Source of the DNA: Gnetum montanum | Taxonomy: Eukaryota; Streptophyta; Gnetopsida; Gnetales; Gnetaceae | Direction: 5' to 3' | Length of the DNA: 64,000 nucleotides | NCBI GenBank assembly: GCA_015680685.1 | Contig: MNCI01005975.1 | Coordinates: 305,068 to 369,067 of the forward strand | Shown here: positions 1-10,354 of the stretch, in pieces | How the letters are laid out: every line of letters begins with the position of its first letter | How positions within the stretch are numbered: the first letter of the stretch is position 1 | Notes under the pieces: model-generated | Told to the model about the DNA's origin: nothing | The model's input: only the letters and a program-made list of their open reading frames with translations | The model's database searches: none | Made by a program: the position numbers and the translations under genes

Positions 1-2190
1 TGTGATGGGACCCATGAAGTCTATGCCCCATATGTCAAAGGGCTCTAGTGGTTAGATCCACTATTGAGGGTCCTTTATTCAAGTGGTCATCCCACCATCT
101 CTTTGATAGCATTCACAAGATTAGACAAATTGGTGGGCATCCTTGAAGATTGTAGGCCAATAGTATCCTACCATCATGATTTTTATGGGTCTGCATCTCC
201 CTACATAGTGGCCTCAACAAGGGGCTTTTTGAGCATCCTGGAGAACATGTAGTTGATCCGCATCAAGGACATACCAACAGACTAGGCCATTGGCACATAC
301 CTTGTAAAGGTGTCCATTGATTTCCATGAAGTACTTTGCCTAATGAAGAAACTATTATTTCTTTCTATGGTCCAGAATTTGTGGCATCTCTTGAGTAAGA
401 AGATAAGTGATGATGCCATCATATCATTTTAATTCAACAGGCACTTGGTCATTTATTGCTCCTATAAAAAGGAGTTCGTCTAGAAATTGATCAAAGAGCA
501 AACTCTCCTCCTCTTTATTATCCCATCTTAACCGAGAGAGGTGGTTAGTGACCACATTCTTAGTCCTTTTTTTATTTATCATTGTGAGATTGAATTCCTG
601 CAAGATCATAAGCCACCATATGATATGGGGGCTTACCATTGGCTTATTCATTAGGAAGTAAATGGCACTATGATCTGTGTCAACAAACACTTTGTAGTCA
701 AGCACATAGTGCCTAAACTTTTCAAGTGCATACACCATTGCCATTAGATATTTCTTAGTTGTGGTGTAATTCAATTATGCACCCACAATGCTTTGACTTG
801 CGTAGTGGATGTAATATGGATGTTTCTTATCATCCAACTACATAAGTGCAACTTCCAAGACATAATTAGATGCATCTATCATTATATGAAATGGTCTGGA
901 CTAGTCTAGTGTCTGTAGAATTGGATTTTCTATGAGTTTTCCTTTTAGTAGTTGAAANTCTGTAGAATTGGATTTTCTATGAGTTTTCCTTTTAGTAGTT
1001 GAAATGCATGTTTGCACTCCTTGGTCTAGATGAATGGAGCATCTTTCTTTATAAGCTTAACCAATGGCTTTGTGATCTTAGAGAAATTTTCTATGAATCA
1101 CTGATAGTAACCAATGTGTCCAAGGAATGATCAGACATCTTTGACTATCTTTGGTTGGCATGTAATTCCTTGGATGACCCTTATCTTTTTTGGGTCAAGC
1201 TTAATCCATTTTTGTAAAATTTGGTGCCCCAGTACTATGCCCTCCTAAACCATTAAGTGGCTTTTCTACCAATTGAGCCTAAGATTTGTTTCAACACATA
1301 TTTTTAGTACTTGCTCAAGGTGATCCACAACTTGTTCAAATGTAACCCCATAGGTAGAGAAGTCATCCATAAAGACTTCTATCCCACTACTAATCTACTG
1401 TTGAAAAATACTAAGGACCAGGCATTAAAATGTTGCAAGGGCATTGCATAGACCAAACATCATCTTACAATATGCAAAAGTTCCCCAGGGACTCATGAAT
1501 GTTATTTTGACCTAATCTTCTAGCATAATTTGGATTTGGTTATAGCCACCATGACTATCCAAGAAGCTATAATAACAATGCCCATATATGGTGTCCAACA
1601 CTTGGTCCACAAATGGCAATGGAAAATGATCTTTTAACATTTCCATATGCAACAACCTAAAGTCAATGCAAACCTACCAAGTAGCATATTTCTTTGGCAT
1701 AATTACGAGTAGGCTAACCCACTCACTATTTGCAATGGAATAGATGAACCCTACCTTGAGGAGTTGTTTGATTTTCTCTTTGATGATTTGCTTCAACTTG
1801 GGATCCAGTTGTCGTTGCAACTGCCTTCTTGGCTTCATGGTCAAGTTGGTGTAGATACAATGCTAGCATATCCTTGGATCAATTCCAATCAATTAGGAAT
1901 ATGACCAAGCAAAGGTTGTTGGCCATTTACTAACCACCTTCAACAGCTTGTCTTTTTGTTTGGGAGTAAAATTTACATTTATTATGACTGACTTGCCATT
2001 GTTTAAGAATGCATAATCCAGACCAACTAGTAGAGTTTTTTTAACTTTAGGGGCTCCTACTTGAAATTATCAAGGATTTTCAACTCTCCCCAACAAGTAT
2101 CATCATCTTCATCATCAAAGAGTTGGTGATGAACTTGCTCAAGTTCATTCATGCTTTCAACATAAGCACATGTCAAGATCTCAAAGGTCT
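1..2190 (-). pseudogene. Decayed pol: reverse transcriptase, RNase H, integrase of copy A
   Basis: Read on the minus strand this begins with a protease-RT linker (about 2190-2000) and continues through reverse transcriptase (about 1900-1050). The catalytic box reads FMDDFSTYG near 1345-1385. RNase H follows, with an open stretch at 424-774 containing the conserved TDHSA motif and the catalytic core family signature around ALEKFRHYVL. The integrase N-terminus follows: a GYYWPTIF-like stretch near 150-170 and a core start reading WGIDFMGP at about 10-35. In-frame stops interrupt RT and integrase. The enzyme would copy retrotransposon RNA and insert the cDNA, but this copy is dead. Its left end lies outside the window. 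Confidence 0.8.
912..1004. repeat. 46-bp exact tandem duplication around a single N
   Basis: Bases 912-957 and 959-1004 are identical and are separated only by the ambiguous base at 958. The duplication falls within the decayed RT/RNase H region of copy A. Copy B has the corresponding sequence once near 42000. This looks more like an unmerged overlap between two contigs than a biological duplication. Confidence 0.85.
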
Positions 2191-2639
2191 CCATGCATGG
2201 TATGTTGTTGTCAAAGTTAGCTATCAATCACTAGGTGTTCTCCTATTTTTTGGCTACTGTGTATAAACACCTTTGGATATCTATTTCATGTGCACACCAA
2301 TTGCATGTTTTAATGTATATACTTTTAATGGACCAAATTTTCTACACACAATTACACCCATTATCGTTGTACACAATGCATGGAACATGCTTCTTCTCTA
2401 GTCATCCAAATTCATTCTCCTTAGATATTTCCAAAGAGAGGTTCCTTATTCCCATTCATGCATCAACCATGCTTAACCATGCATGTCCCATAATGATGGG
2501 GAAGTTGCCTTTGCAATTTTCTACGTTGATCATTAGAAAATCAATAGGATAGGACCATCCACAAACTGTAGTCATAATGTCCTCCACTAATCCCAAAGGG
2601 ATAGTGATTCACTAATCTACCAATTCCAAATGGATGTTG

Positions 2640-2930
2640 CTCTTCTTGAGAGGTGGTAGGTTTTAGGATTTGTACATGCCATGGGAGATGAGATTGACAC
2701 TGAAACTAGAATTAATAATAGCCTTGCATGGATCGTGTCCAATGATTTGTAAGTAAATAAGAGGACTTCCTAGATTAGATATTTTCATGGAAAGGTTACC
2801 AACCTTGATCCAATCAGAAACAACATGAGTTAACATCATAGTGTGGATCTGAGGCGACATTTGGTTTGAAGGGCTCTTGAATTTGTTTGATGCAGAGGAT
2901 GAGGGTGCTAGAGATACAGGGTGACCAACT
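2640..2930 (-). pseudogene. Decayed aspartic protease region of copy A
   Basis: An open stretch at 2663-2860 (minus) resembles the Athila protease. It has a leading segment with HVVSDWIKV, then SPLIYLQIIG, then the position of the active site. The expected catalytic D-S/T-G-A reads NSSF here, so the catalytic aspartate is gone. The equivalent region of copy B keeps the D but reads DSSS, and copy D reads NSGP. The domain would cleave the gag-pol polyprotein. It is inactive as read. Confidence 0.6.
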
Positions 2931-4395
2931 ATGTTAGGTTGTGAGGATTTGGGAGGACTGTTGGGTCAAAAAAATGATCATCTCTTGAATTGATTATCTA
3001 AATCACTCAACTAGAAAGACAATTGCAAATGTATAGCCCTCGTAGCATTTTGTTGCTATGGCTGTGGGGCAATTTCACCCTGCATGGACAAAGCAGAAGG
3101 TAATTGGATTAAGGATGAAGGAATGTGTATAGATGGACGCAGAGGATGGTATGGATATGGGTGCTTCCCTCAAGTGGATGATTAATGAGTTCTATGATAC
3201 TCTAGAGGGTAATAGTGATGTTGGAATGAGGTGTGCGTGATAGAGCTTCATGGAAAAACAGGTTGTTGAACATAGTACCCAGAAGGATCTAGTTACCTAT
3301 AAGGGTATTGCTATCTCAGTGGTGGCATTGCCCACAACTGTGATTGATGCCACTATTGGTATTGCTCATACGGTTGTGATGGAGCTCCACTTGGATAGTA
3401 AGCTTTTTTGTTGTTGGTGGAACTACCTCGAATTACCTTGAGGATAAGGTAATCATCTTGGTGCTTACCTCCTTTCTAGTCATGGATTCAACACGTACAC
3501 CCAAAACTCTTGTAAGTATGACATCATAAGGCAACATCCTTTAGGATGGTCATTTTGACAAATGTCACATCCACCATCATCATCAGAGTCTATCTCCATA
3601 ATTTCTTCTACTACAACAGCTTTGCCCTTATCTCTCTAATAGGCCCGTTCAACTTCTTTTCACCTCCAGTGATTGTGATCACTATTTTGCTCTTTGGATT
3701 CTTTAGTAGTCTTCATAGTAGTTTGGAGCTTTTCATCCAAAGAGTTCCATAATTTATCAACCTTTGCTGCAATATCAAAAATAGATTTTTGGATGGGTAA
3801 GGTTTTCCTGTTCATCACTTCGTCAAGTGGTGACTCCTTGTTACATAATCAAACCTCCCTTTTCCTAATGGAAGGATCCCTATTATATTCTTCTATACTT
3901 TCCCTTTTCCACAACTCACCTTCTTCTTTTGCTACTTGCTCTATCAGCCTTTGGATCTGATGAGCTCTTAGTTTGGATAGTCTCCATTGGGCATAAACCC
4001 CATGAGTTCTTCTAGTTTCTACTATGATTCCATCTATGATGTGGCAAGGTTGTTCCCTCTTAAAATAACCATGGCTAGGGCATCGATGTAAGAGAGAATA
4101 ATATCTTCCCATGGCAGCATCCAAGGGTTCATGTGTTCCTTATTTCCAACCCCAGCTTTTCTTTCTTTAATTGAACATTCTAAAGTACATCTGGTATTTG
4201 TCATTAAATAGTTCCAACATGGTACTCCATCTACGAATGAATTCCAGCTCCAAGGACTAGTGCCAACGTTTTATTTTCTTAATGAGTGTCATGGAAAATA
4301 GCTTGAGTGTCTACTAATCATTTTCAATGTTCTGCAAGGCACATGCATCATGGAAAGCTTGTAGATGTGTCTATGGATCAGAGTCAATGACTCTT
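2930..4395 (-). pseudogene. Decayed gag of copy A (5' part missing)
   Basis: The minus strand carries gag-like sequence, clearest at 3849-4124: MDAAMGRYYSLLHRCPSHG followed by an arginine-rich helix-forming stretch (LSKLRAHQIQRLIEQVAKE). The same block is seen in copies C and D (55131-55334 in D). Downstream toward 2930 the sequence becomes proline- and glutamine-rich, as in the spacer between gag and protease in this family. The 5' half of gag is absent because of the deletion that joins it to LTR sequence near 4395. Confidence 0.65.
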
Positions 4396-4646
4396 GCTAT
4401 AAGCACTAAGAAAAATACTCTAACTTTCAAATGTAAAAACTGCAAAGCTTTGCTATACTATGATAGACTTATGCCTAAACACAATGGGTTGGCATAAATT
4501 TATAGGCAAGAATAGACCCTACATCGACAAGGCCACGTGAACACATGAAATGATGCATTGACGAGGCCACGTCAACGCATGAAATGATGCATTGATAGGG
4601 CCTAGTCAATGAGGCCTCGTGGACTTGGCCAATTTGCAACTCATCA
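4396..4646 (-). repeat. Athila LTR fragment (copy A)
   Basis: Similar by eye to 14870-15070 of the copy B 3' LTR. Both contain an AAGAATAGACCCTACAT word, then repeats of a GACAAGGCCACRT-like word and GGGCCTAGTCAAT. Both end in CTCATCA, here at 4640-4646. On the minus strand this is the outer (U3) end. The inner part of the LTR and the primer-binding site are missing. Confidence 0.7.
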
Positions 4647-4744
4647 CCTATGAAGCTTTCTATTTGTCTCCCTAGATGTTTCCTACATAAATCTAGAGTC
4701 TTTGGGATGTTTCCTAATTGATACACCACATTAGAGCTTTTCTT

Positions 4745-5010
4745 CTTCACTGACAAAGATGTCTCTTATTTCATGTAGACATCTCCCGTGAGGACTTTGT
4801 ACTTAGGAGAGACTTCTACTATTTTTGGGAGATGTCTTTTCTGGGCTGGAGACATCTTAACTTTAGGAAAGACATCTTTGTAAAGATGTCCATCTTTCTA
4901 GGAAGACTTCTTCTGTGAAAGCCTTACTCTCGAGAAAGATGTCTACTATTTTTTAAAGACATCTTCTCTTCAAGGAAGATGTCTCTGCAAAGATGTCTTT
5001 TTTGAAGATG
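4745..5010. repeat. Array of AGATGTCT / AGACATCT words in both orientations
   Basis: About a dozen copies of AGATGTCT, its complement AGACATCT, or one-mismatch forms lie within roughly 270 bp, alternating in direction. Facing copies could pair in RNA or single-stranded DNA. It lies just outside the LTR fragment of copy A. I do not recognise the family. Confidence 0.6.
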
Positions 5011-5309
5011 CCAAAAATAAAGTGCTCATTTTAATGCTGAAAGCCTCTAAATGCCTCCCAACAAGTCCTCGTTGACACTAGAACCTCCTAAACTCATCAA
5101 AATAAGCCAAAAACACCTCTAAACATGCCAAAACATCTAAGAATCTTTATCATAAAAATCAACACAAAAATGGGACACACACGTCCAGGCCTTCTCCAAG
5201 TGTGAAAACTTGCAAAAATAACTTGTAGGATAAGCACAAGGGAATTGAAAGAGGTGATCCTAGTCGTTAGACTAAAGGAAAACATAGGCAATCCTAAATA
5301 AATCGCCAA

Positions 5310-5530
5310 CAATTACGATAATAATTATTTACTTTCTATGACAAATTTTAGCCAAATTGTAATGGGCCTCTCAACTAAAATAATAATTCCCATGAAAAAT
5401 TTCATCTTATGACTCAACGTTGAAAAATTCCTACTATGACGATAATAATTTATTTTATGTGACAAAGTTCAACCAACTCGTAGTTGGCCTCTTAGCCAAA
5501 ATTACAAATCTTGTGTGGAAACCAAGCTTT
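5310..5530. repeat. Imperfect tandem duplication of about 125 bp
   Basis: Two diverged copies, near 5315-5385 and 5440-5507, share the words CGATAATAATT, ATGTGACAAA-like and TTGGCCTCTTAGCCAAAAT-like in the same order. No coding content was seen. Confidence 0.5.
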
Positions 5531-6650
5531 TAGCCTACTTGAAGTAGTATATGATAACTAATCAATAGCTTTTTAGTATAGTTTTTAGGTATCCTTGGTC
5601 AATACTCATGTTAACTTTGATGTCAAAACATGTTTTTTGCAAAATGAAAAATCCAATAAGGTGTTGAGCTTTGACTTTTCAAGGGTGCATTTTTACAAGT
5701 TCTCTAGACTATAGAGAATTGAGCATTATTACTAGTAAAATTCATTTAAACCAATGTTTAAGACTAAATTTGTTATTTTAACTAGAAAATGCTAAATTGA
5801 TATACTAGTCCATCAAAGTTGATTGGGATGACTTTTTCTTTCCTCAATAATTTTAAAGTAAAATAATGTATATTTTATAAATTTATTGATTTAACAAGCT
5901 CCATGTCTAACAGTTTCTACCATTTTACAGTTTGAAATCATTGTTCCATCTTCCCACCATTGTTTAATAGAAAGGAATTATTATTGTTCAATGATTAACT
6001 TTAAAAAATAATGATTAGCTTAAAAAAACTTACCATGTGACCAAAAATATTTTTGATGGAACTAAAATTAATGCATTGTAAATAGTTTGTTAGATAAGAA
6101 AATATAAAATGTGGGTGAAAAATGAAAAATATTGAATAGTAATTGCTTAGTTTTGTGAAAAAATTTTATTGGCAATTACATAGAAATGAAGTCAAAATAA
6201 ATAAAGTTTCTTTTCTTTCATATATATTTCACTAATTTTGATAGGCTACTTCAACAATGGTAAACCCATCTACGCATCATAATATATGGAACCATTTAAT
6301 CTTATCTTTTTAACATAAGCAAAGGCATCTTCTTAACATGTAAGTTATTGTGGGAGAGTTTTTGAATGTCATGTCACAAAATACAGTTACACAAATTAAG
6401 TATAAGCTTAGCAATGATGGTAGAATGGTGATGAAGTTAATTCATGAGGCTTCTAATTGAGGGTAGTGGAGATTGTAGAGGATGTTGTAGAGGCAAGTGA
6501 GATGTTACAGGATGAACAAAGAAGAAAAATAGGTAAAGGTATTGACTTTATGGTTGTAGTTGGGCTTACTTATTAGTCTTTTATTAGGGTTGTTGGAACC
6601 TGAAATAAGTGAAACATATATAGAAGTTTATAACTCAATGTTACTTAGTA

Positions 6651-6720
6651 GAATTGAACCAATGACCTGGGGTTACTAGGCCAAGACCGGTACAATTAAG
6701 TTAGCACATCATTATTACCT
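6651..6720 (-). repeat. Possible truncated tRNA-derived SINE head
   Basis: On the minus strand a TTGGCCTAGTA word (A-box-like, 6674-6684) precedes GGTTCAATTC (B-box-like, 6651-6660). The 13-bp spacing is too short for an intact RNA polymerase III promoter, so if it is a SINE it is internally deleted. Chance similarity is possible. Confidence 0.25.
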
Positions 6721-7006
6721 ATTAGGCTTTTATGACTTAATTGATAATAGTAGTAACATGTAAAGCTAGATTGAATGGTATGCTATAAGCTCCCTATAGT
6801 GGCAATTAACATTTACGGAAGGCATCTCATGCATGTGTTGCATGTTGGGAGCAGAACACTAGTTGTAAATGTGCAAAGTAGCAACACCTACTAGTAGAGT
6901 TACCTAGGGGTAGGAGCTACTCTACCAATGTTATAGGAATAATTGAAATTGGAATTTTTTGTGTATGTCCACCATGATCCTTGGATTTTAGAATCCCTTC
7001 TTTACA

Positions 7007-7250
7007 ACAATGAGGTGTTAGCCTAGTGTTAAGACTCTTGATTTGAGAGCTCTAAGTCATAGGTTCAATTATGATGTGTAATGCTAAGTTAGAAAGTTCC
7101 TATGCATCAAAAGAATACGATTTGTAGAAGTCAGGAATTTGAGGATTCATGATTCTAAACATGTTTGGGTATGTGTGCCTCAAGATAAAGTGGGGATAGA
7201 TTCGTAGTGGAGGACATGATAGAGAAAATTTAAATATATTAGTTTTTTTA
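7007..7250 (+). repeat. Possible tRNA-derived SINE
   Basis: TAGCCTAGTG at 7019-7028 resembles a tRNA A box, and GGTTCAATT at 7062-7070 resembles a B box, about 35 bp apart as in polymerase III promoters. A body of about 150 bp follows, then an A/T-rich stretch near 7230-7255. A diverged relative of the head occurs at 13083-13140. No target duplication was identified. Confidence 0.4.
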
Positions 7251-8539
7251 AAAAATTAAATCTCATATATCATAAAAAAACTTTGCAAAGGTATGGAAGC
7301 CATCAAATCCATCTCCTTACTCAAAAGCCATAATCCGACCAAACATATAATTTCTACAACACCAAAATCATAGCAATAAAATGAAACCCTTTTGTTTCTC
7401 AATCAAGTCAAGTCTTTCCAAGAATGAAAGTAAGCCTCAAGCCTCAACCCTCAACGAAATTTGTAACAAATCACGTCTGCTAATACTTTTGTTCAATGAC
7501 TACCTTTGAGTAGGGCCATATGGCCATGTTGAAGACAACCACATTATAAGAAGACACAACTTAGCTAAACTAGGCACAACCCAATAACCTATGCATTGGA
7601 GATTTGCAATTCCGAACAAATTTTGATGAAGTGTTGGCATTAGATTCTGAAGCATGAGTGTGTACACAAGAGCATTAAATCCACTATGGGTACGTATTTT
7701 ATAATTTCCAATGAAATTTAGTCTTGATTTATACATATACATTGAAATGGTTGCCTTGCCTTGCCTCGCCTCACCTTATTCATTGCCATTGTAACCTGCT
7801 TTTCCTCCATTTAGTCATTTGTGCTGAATTGGTTCTTGCCTTTCTCTCATGCATTTTGTATTAAAATGTTGCCTACATATTCCTCCTTATAGAACTGACC
7901 AGAAACTTCATTTTACCAGAAACTTCATTTCATTGTTAAGTGGGCAAGCAAGCAATCAAGATTCATGGCATCCGCATGATACATAGACCACAGAAAACAA
8001 GGGAGTACGATTGAATACACAAACACACCGTAAATCATGAAAGGGCTGCTTTGGAAGCCCAAGGGCCAAGTTTGGGTCATACGGAGAAGGGACGGAGCGT
8101 GGGAGGATAACATTGCATTTGCATGGATTTGCCTTTGCGAGCGTCTCACACATACACGTGTCTGTAAAAAGGTAGCAAAGCATCTTTTTTCTCACTGCTT
8201 TTTAACGCCGTTTTGTGGTGGTCAAAGTCTAACGAATCAGAAAAGACAATTCTATGAGAACGAGTATGCCAAATTTCTAAAGGAGAAGGAAAATTTCCAA
8301 GCAACCAAACATCACAATAAAATACTATACTATTAATGTGAACGCCTAGTTTATTATGAAATCATATAACTAAAATTGGAACACAAGTACTCTATAATGA
8401 TTCTCGTAGATCTTTAAATTTAAAATCTACGACATTCATTATTGTGTGCCTAAATGCGTGATGATGTCATGATAGAAAAATGCATACATAATATTTTACC
8501 TTATCATATTTGCAGAGAAAAAATTACGGAAAACGAATC

Positions 8540-8608
8540 TCATGGGTTCATTTCTTCTTTTGTAAAAGGAAGTGTCCATTATGGGTTCATTTCTTCTTTT
8601 GTAAAAAA
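8540..8608. repeat. Direct repeat, about 26-bp unit, 40-bp period
   Basis: The word ATGGGTTCATTTCTTCTTTT followed by GTAAAA occurs twice, beginning near 8541 and 8581, both followed by AGTGTCC. Confidence 0.8.
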
Positions 8609-9229
8609 AGTGTCCGCTGGAAAGTGGAAATCGTCAAACTTCACACAACTTTATATGCATATATGATGTTCTAATGGCTGCCAAATAATTATTGTAAGAA
8701 CAGCTTGCCCAGCTGCACTGTATTCTGCAATATTATACTATCGTTGAACGGTCTGCTGAATAATTCTTTTCAGTACGGCATGTCTGCAGCTTCCATTTAT
8801 CATAATTGCTCCAACTTGCCAAAGCAACGAAACGAATCTCACTATGGGCGCCGCAAATCATGAAAATCAGCTCGGGTCACCCACAACTTGCTGATGGAAT
8901 ACGCAAACCAGACAGCCGCTTGACCAAGACTTGGCTCCTTTGAATGACATCTTTTAATTAGAGAAATGAAAGCTGTCTGCGTTTTAGTTATTGGACCAGG
9001 TCATTTTAGGTAGCACTTCATTGTCCAAACCCATCAAAGGAAATTTTGGGTCCTTTGGTTCTTGACTTTTAAGATCTATATGGCTTTAGGTGTGTGCTGC
9101 TATGATTCCAAAATGCCATATTCTCAGGTCTCAATCCATAGGTGGGAAGGTTTATAGATGGGAAGGTTTGTAGATGAGCAAAATCCTAACCTGCTTTTGA
9201 GTGGCTCACCTAGGCTTATGACATGAAAA

Positions 9230-9950
9230 ACAAGCACCTTACCATCACTCCTAATGATGACCCCTTCCTTTATCCTTTGGATTTGGATATGTAAATAAAA
9301 TTTTGAACTTTTGAAAAAAAATTACAAAAAAGTTCATCATTGAATGACGTATGAAAGAAACACCTTACTATCCCTTCAAATGATGGCCCCTTCCTTTATC
9401 CTATGGACATGGATGTATATTAAAATTCTAAACTTTGAGGAAAAAAAGTCATTGCTGAATGTTTAATGGTCATCTACCATATAAATAGGTCTAACCTCAC
9501 TCTGAAAAAGGATCATGTTGAGGATTAATGCTCATTCACTAAACAAGTGTAAGTCTAATTTCACTCTTGAAAAAGGTAATAACCGAGATGTATATAATAC
9601 TCATTCATCAAATTAATGTAGGTTTGACCTCATCATGGAAAAGGGTCATCACCCAAGGGTTCAATGCTCATCCGTTAAATGGGCGAAAGTGTAATCTCCT
9701 TTTGGTTTGACCATTAGGAAACAAATACCTTGCCAATTGCCATCACTCCAAATGATACGAGTTCTAAAATATAAATTGAAAAATTTAAACTCTATTATTT
9801 AATTTTTAATTTAAAATAAAAATATTCACTCAGTGAGAAATTTTAATAAATTTGTAAGTTTTTTTTAGATGTATATTTAACCTTATTCTAGAGAAAGATC
9901 ATACCTTAGAGGCTCAATGCTTATCCATTCAAGCCCAAGTCATAGATAAA
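9230..9950. repeat. Diverged tandem repeats of about 75-130 bp
   Basis: Two units near 9235-9310 and 9362-9440 share CCCCTTCCTTTATCCT followed by GGAY-TTGGATAT-like words. A second series near 9490-9720, with one more member near 9885-9950, repeats 'GAAAAAGG..., AATGCTCATTCA..., TGTAGGTTTGACC' at about 75-85 bp. The array ends just upstream of the protease gene region. Confidence 0.5.
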
Positions 9951-10072
9951 TAAACACCCTATGTTCCCATGGCAAGAAACAAATCTCTAATGAAGATTTT
10001 TTTTGAATGACAAACACATTGCTTGTCAAATCAATCAGAACAAGAAGAAAGGCAAAGGCCCAAGGCCAGGGC

Positions 10073-10097
10073 TGAGTCAAGCCTCTGGCCTGAGTCA
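10073..10097 (+). promoter_or_regulatory. Paired TGAGTCA motifs upstream of the protease gene
   Basis: TGAGTCA occurs at 10073-10079 and 10091-10097, 18 bp apart within a short direct repeat (GAGTCAAGCCTC). TGAGTCA is the GCN4-like bZIP core known from plant promoters. The pair lies about 150-175 bp upstream of the TATA box. That it regulates this gene is inference. Confidence 0.3.
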
Positions 10098-10248
10098 AGC
10101 CTCACAAGCAAAAGCAATGCTCCACAGCACATCATCCTCCGCTACGCGCGGTCAAGCTCTGGTTTTGGTCCAGTATGTCTTGTTTTGGCTACGCTCATTG
10201 GTTCACCTTTTCAGATGGTGCAAACTAAAACAGAGCCTGAGTTTTAGG

Positions 10249-10256
10249 TATATATA
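10249..10256 (+). promoter_or_regulatory. TATA box of the subtilisin-like protease gene
   Basis: TATATATA at 10249-10256 is followed at normal spacing by a likely transcription start near 10280 and by the first favourable ATG at 10291. It argues against coding use of the 96 open codons upstream in the same frame. Confidence 0.6.
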
Positions 10257-10276
10257 CGGTACACCAAGACTCAGCA

Positions 10277-10354
10277 ATGCAGCGAGAATCATGGCTAAAA
10301 CTAAAACTCCAACTCCAATTGGAATTAGCTTATTATTCTCAAAATCAGCCATGA
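10277..10354 (+). CDS. Possible 25-codon upstream ORF overlapping the protease start
   Basis: An out-of-frame ATG at 10277 opens a 25-codon frame ending in TGA at 10352-10354. It overlaps the ATG at 10291, and its stop overlaps the in-frame ATG at 10351 (ATGA). If transcription starts upstream of 10277 it could lower initiation at 10291 and favour 10351. If transcription starts near 10280 it is not in the mRNA. Coding is unproven. Confidence 0.25.
   Translation: MQRESWLKLKLQLQLELAYYSQNQP

Larger units (their letters stand above)
1..4646 (-). mobile_element. Athila-type Ty3/gypsy retrotransposon, copy A (partial, decayed)
   Basis: On the minus strand the order is gag (about 4395 to 2930), protease-like region (about 2930 to 2640), reverse transcriptase, RNase H and integrase, which runs off the left window edge. 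The sequence aligns by eye with copy B at about 41076-45420 over its whole length. The upstream end is unusual: gag stops near 4395 and is joined directly to an LTR fragment ending in CTCATCA at 4646, so the 5' part of gag, the leader and part of the LTR are missing. Many stops and frameshifts are present, so no intact protein is expected. The Athila assignment rests on the FMDD polymerase box, the gag type and the family primer-binding site seen in copy B. Confidence 0.75.
4647..10248. other. AT-rich intergenic DNA with small repeats, no gene found
   Basis: No reading frame here has recognisable protein similarity. The longest open frames, such as 8037-8336, have no familiar motif and lie in AT-rich sequence. 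The stretch holds the small repeats and SINE-like pieces listed separately, and at its right end the upstream region of the protease gene. Confidence 0.6.

Noticed and set aside
8037-8336. 99-codon frame in the intergenic region
   Set aside because: No known motif, AT-rich surroundings, no supporting promoter or splice context, and overlapping minus-strand frames of similar quality.
10003-10290. Extension of the subtilase frame upstream to an ATG at 10003
   Set aside because: The TATA box at 10249 lies inside it, its sequence is low-complexity and unlike subtilases, and the start at 10291 has a much better context.
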